Source of the DNA: Phycisphaerae bacterium
GTDB lineage: Bacteria > Planctomycetota > Phycisphaerae > Sedimentisphaerales > Anaerobacaceae
Direction of reading: 5' to 3'
Assembly (NCBI GenBank): GCA_028714855.1
Contig: JAQTLP010000002.1
Span: 124,001 to 188,000 of the forward strand
DNA length: 64,000 bases
The position numbers and the translations under genes are program-made. The notes under the pieces are model-generated. The model ran no database searches. It saw only the letters and a program-made list of their open reading frames with translations, and was not told where the DNA came from. Below are positions 63,100 to 64,000 of the stretch, piece after piece. Numbering within the stretch: the stretch's first letter is position 1; each line of letters starts with the position of its first letter.

Positions 63100-63233
63100 G
63101 AATTTCTTTTCCACCTGATAGAGGTCGTTACCTGCATTGATGTTGCGCACGAAAAAAATTTGTTTTTTAACAGGTTTTGCACATCGTAAGTTGATTTTGT
63201 GGAAAAGCTGTGGATTGGGTTTGCAGTGGATTG
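63100..63233. promoter_or_regulatory. DnaA-box-like cluster upstream of dnaA
   Basis: TGTGGAAAA (63198-63206), TGTGGATTG (63209-63217) and AGTGGATTG (63225-63233) each differ at two or three positions from TGTGGATAA, the DnaA box on this strand. TTTTCCACC near 63107 is a weak match on the other strand. The AT-rich stretch at 63140-63170 lies between. This could be an autoregulatory site or part of an origin, but the matches are imperfect. Confidence 0.35.
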
Positions 63234-63235
63234 TC

Positions 63236-64000
63236 TTATTTTCCTGTGATGATTGCCGCGTATCCGCCATCGTTGTCAAAAGCCTGAGCTGACGGCAGTG
63301 TCAGCCGCTCAGTTTCAAGCTCAAAGCCTGGGTTTTTCTGCAGGAAATCTCTTACAAGCTCGCTGTTTTCGCACTTTTGGATGCTGCAGGTGCTGTAGCA
63401 GATTTTTCCCTTCGGCTTTATCATAGATGCTGCGGTTTTCAGCAGCCCGTCTTGTATTTTAGCAAGCTCTTTTATTGCCTTCGGCTTTATTCTATAGCGT
63501 GCCTCAATGCGTTTTGCCAATACGCCGGTATTCGAGCACGGCACATCCAGCAGGACCGCATCAAACTGAGAGGGTTTAGAATTCTCGAAAAGCTTTTCAT
63601 ATTCAACAACAGTTACACTTTTTATTCCGAGGCGGGTGGTATTCTCTCTGACTTTTTTCAGCCGCTCGCCATCAATGTCGGTCGCGACAATCTTTGCTTT
63701 ATCAGCGGTCAGCTCGGCCAATTGCGTCGTCTTCGTACCCGGGGCTGCGCAAAGGTCGAGGATTGTCCATTGCTGTTTCGGCTGAAGAAGCCGCAGCGGC
63801 CGGGCGGCGGAGATGTCCTGAACGCTAAATAAGCCCTCCGCAAAGCCGGGCAGTTCCGTTATCGCCCGCGGGCTTTTGACTCTTATCATTTCTTCATCAC
63901 ACACTATTTCAAGGTCGATACCCTCCTCGCGAAGGGAATCAGCCAACGTCTGGATTGTTGTTTTCAGGGCATTAGGCCTGATGTAAATACCTGGTCTTCT
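63236..64000 (-). CDS. rsmB: 16S rRNA (cytosine-C5) methyltransferase RsmB-like, C-terminal part
   Basis: The frame is open to the window end, so the N terminus is missing. The visible part has RPNALKTTIQTLADSLREE (substrate-binding segment), PLRLLQPKQQW, the SAM-binding motif ILDLCAAPGTKTTQL, ATDIDGERL, the first catalytic Cys in DVPCSNTGVL and the second in YSTCSIQKCEN. RsmB methylates C967 of 16S rRNA in E. coli. Sequence before 63946 also reads in frame, so TTG 63946 is not a start. It is separated from dnaA by a 240-bp gap on the same strand. Confidence 0.88.
   Translation of the reverse strand, partial: RRPGIYIRPNALKTTIQTLADSLREEGIDLEIVCDEEMIRVKSPRAITELPGFAEGLFSVQDISAARPLRLLQPKQQWTILDLCAAPGTKTTQLAELTADKAKIVATDIDGERLKKVRENTTRLGIKSVTVVEYEKLFENSKPSQFDAVLLDVPCSNTGVLAKRIEARYRIKPKAIKELAKIQDGLLKTAASMIKPKGKICYSTCSIQKCENSELVRDFLQKNPGFELETERLTLPSAQAFDNDGGYAAIITGK

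Overview
The window looks like a chromosome segment of a Gram-negative planctomycete, most likely a Phycisphaerae/Sedimentisphaerales-type bacterium. The evidence is a complete outer-membrane and lipid A block (BamA, OmpH/Skp, LpxD, an LpxC-FabZ fusion, LpxA), a DnaA with an unusual domain-IV signature, a secreted GLUG-repeat protein ending in a dockerin-like segment, and intergenic DNA full of degenerate repeats. This placement is inferred from gene content, not from a database search.

Layout. 1-11,928 (+): one long collinear block from translation and replication (rplY', pth, rpsF, ssb, rpsR, rplI, dnaB) into the outer membrane (bamA, ompH, lpxD, lpxC-fabZ, lpxA, a Gfo/Idh/MocA oxidoreductase). 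11,994-17,409: secreted peptidyl-prolyl isomerase, endonuclease V, uvrA, mtnA. 17,382-22,692: three tandem, start/stop-overlapping paralogous membrane proteins with GT-C glycosyltransferase features; two of them share about 570 bp that is almost identical. 22,689-27,160: accessory region with a NifU-like protein, a dispersed repeat, and an AT-richer minus-strand cluster of two PD-(D/E)XK nuclease-like proteins flanking a TIR/deoxyribosyltransferase-like protein. This cluster is the best candidate for an undescribed (possibly anti-phage) system. 27,161-31,174: ilvB-ilvN behind a consensus promoter and a roughly 200-nt leader, then psd-pssA (phosphatidylethanolamine synthesis). 31,201-39,249: PilZ protein, an unknown anchored protein, trxB, M50 protease, aldo/keto reductase, purB, pyrE and a YjdF-like membrane protein. 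39,239-44,699 (-): pheA, tpiA, secG, yicC, gmk, rpoZ, coaC, coaB.

44,700-53,526 is a second accessory stretch: a truncated ogt copy, the GLUG/dockerin-like gene, ogt, a membrane protein with repeat tail, about 1 kb of repeat DNA, a three-gene HTH-regulator/DERD membrane-protein operon, a zinc-ribbon/PH protein, REP-like hairpins and a secreted carboxypeptidase-regulatory-like protein. 53,619-64,000 returns to core genes: der, cstA, a c-di-AMP module (small lipoprotein, cdaA, ybbR), eno with an FtsB/DivIC-like gene downstream, a tandem hairpin repeat, dnaA and rsmB (cut by the window end).

No rRNA, tRNA, CRISPR array, transposase or integrase was recognised. Positions of alternative starts are given where the reading frame allows more than one.
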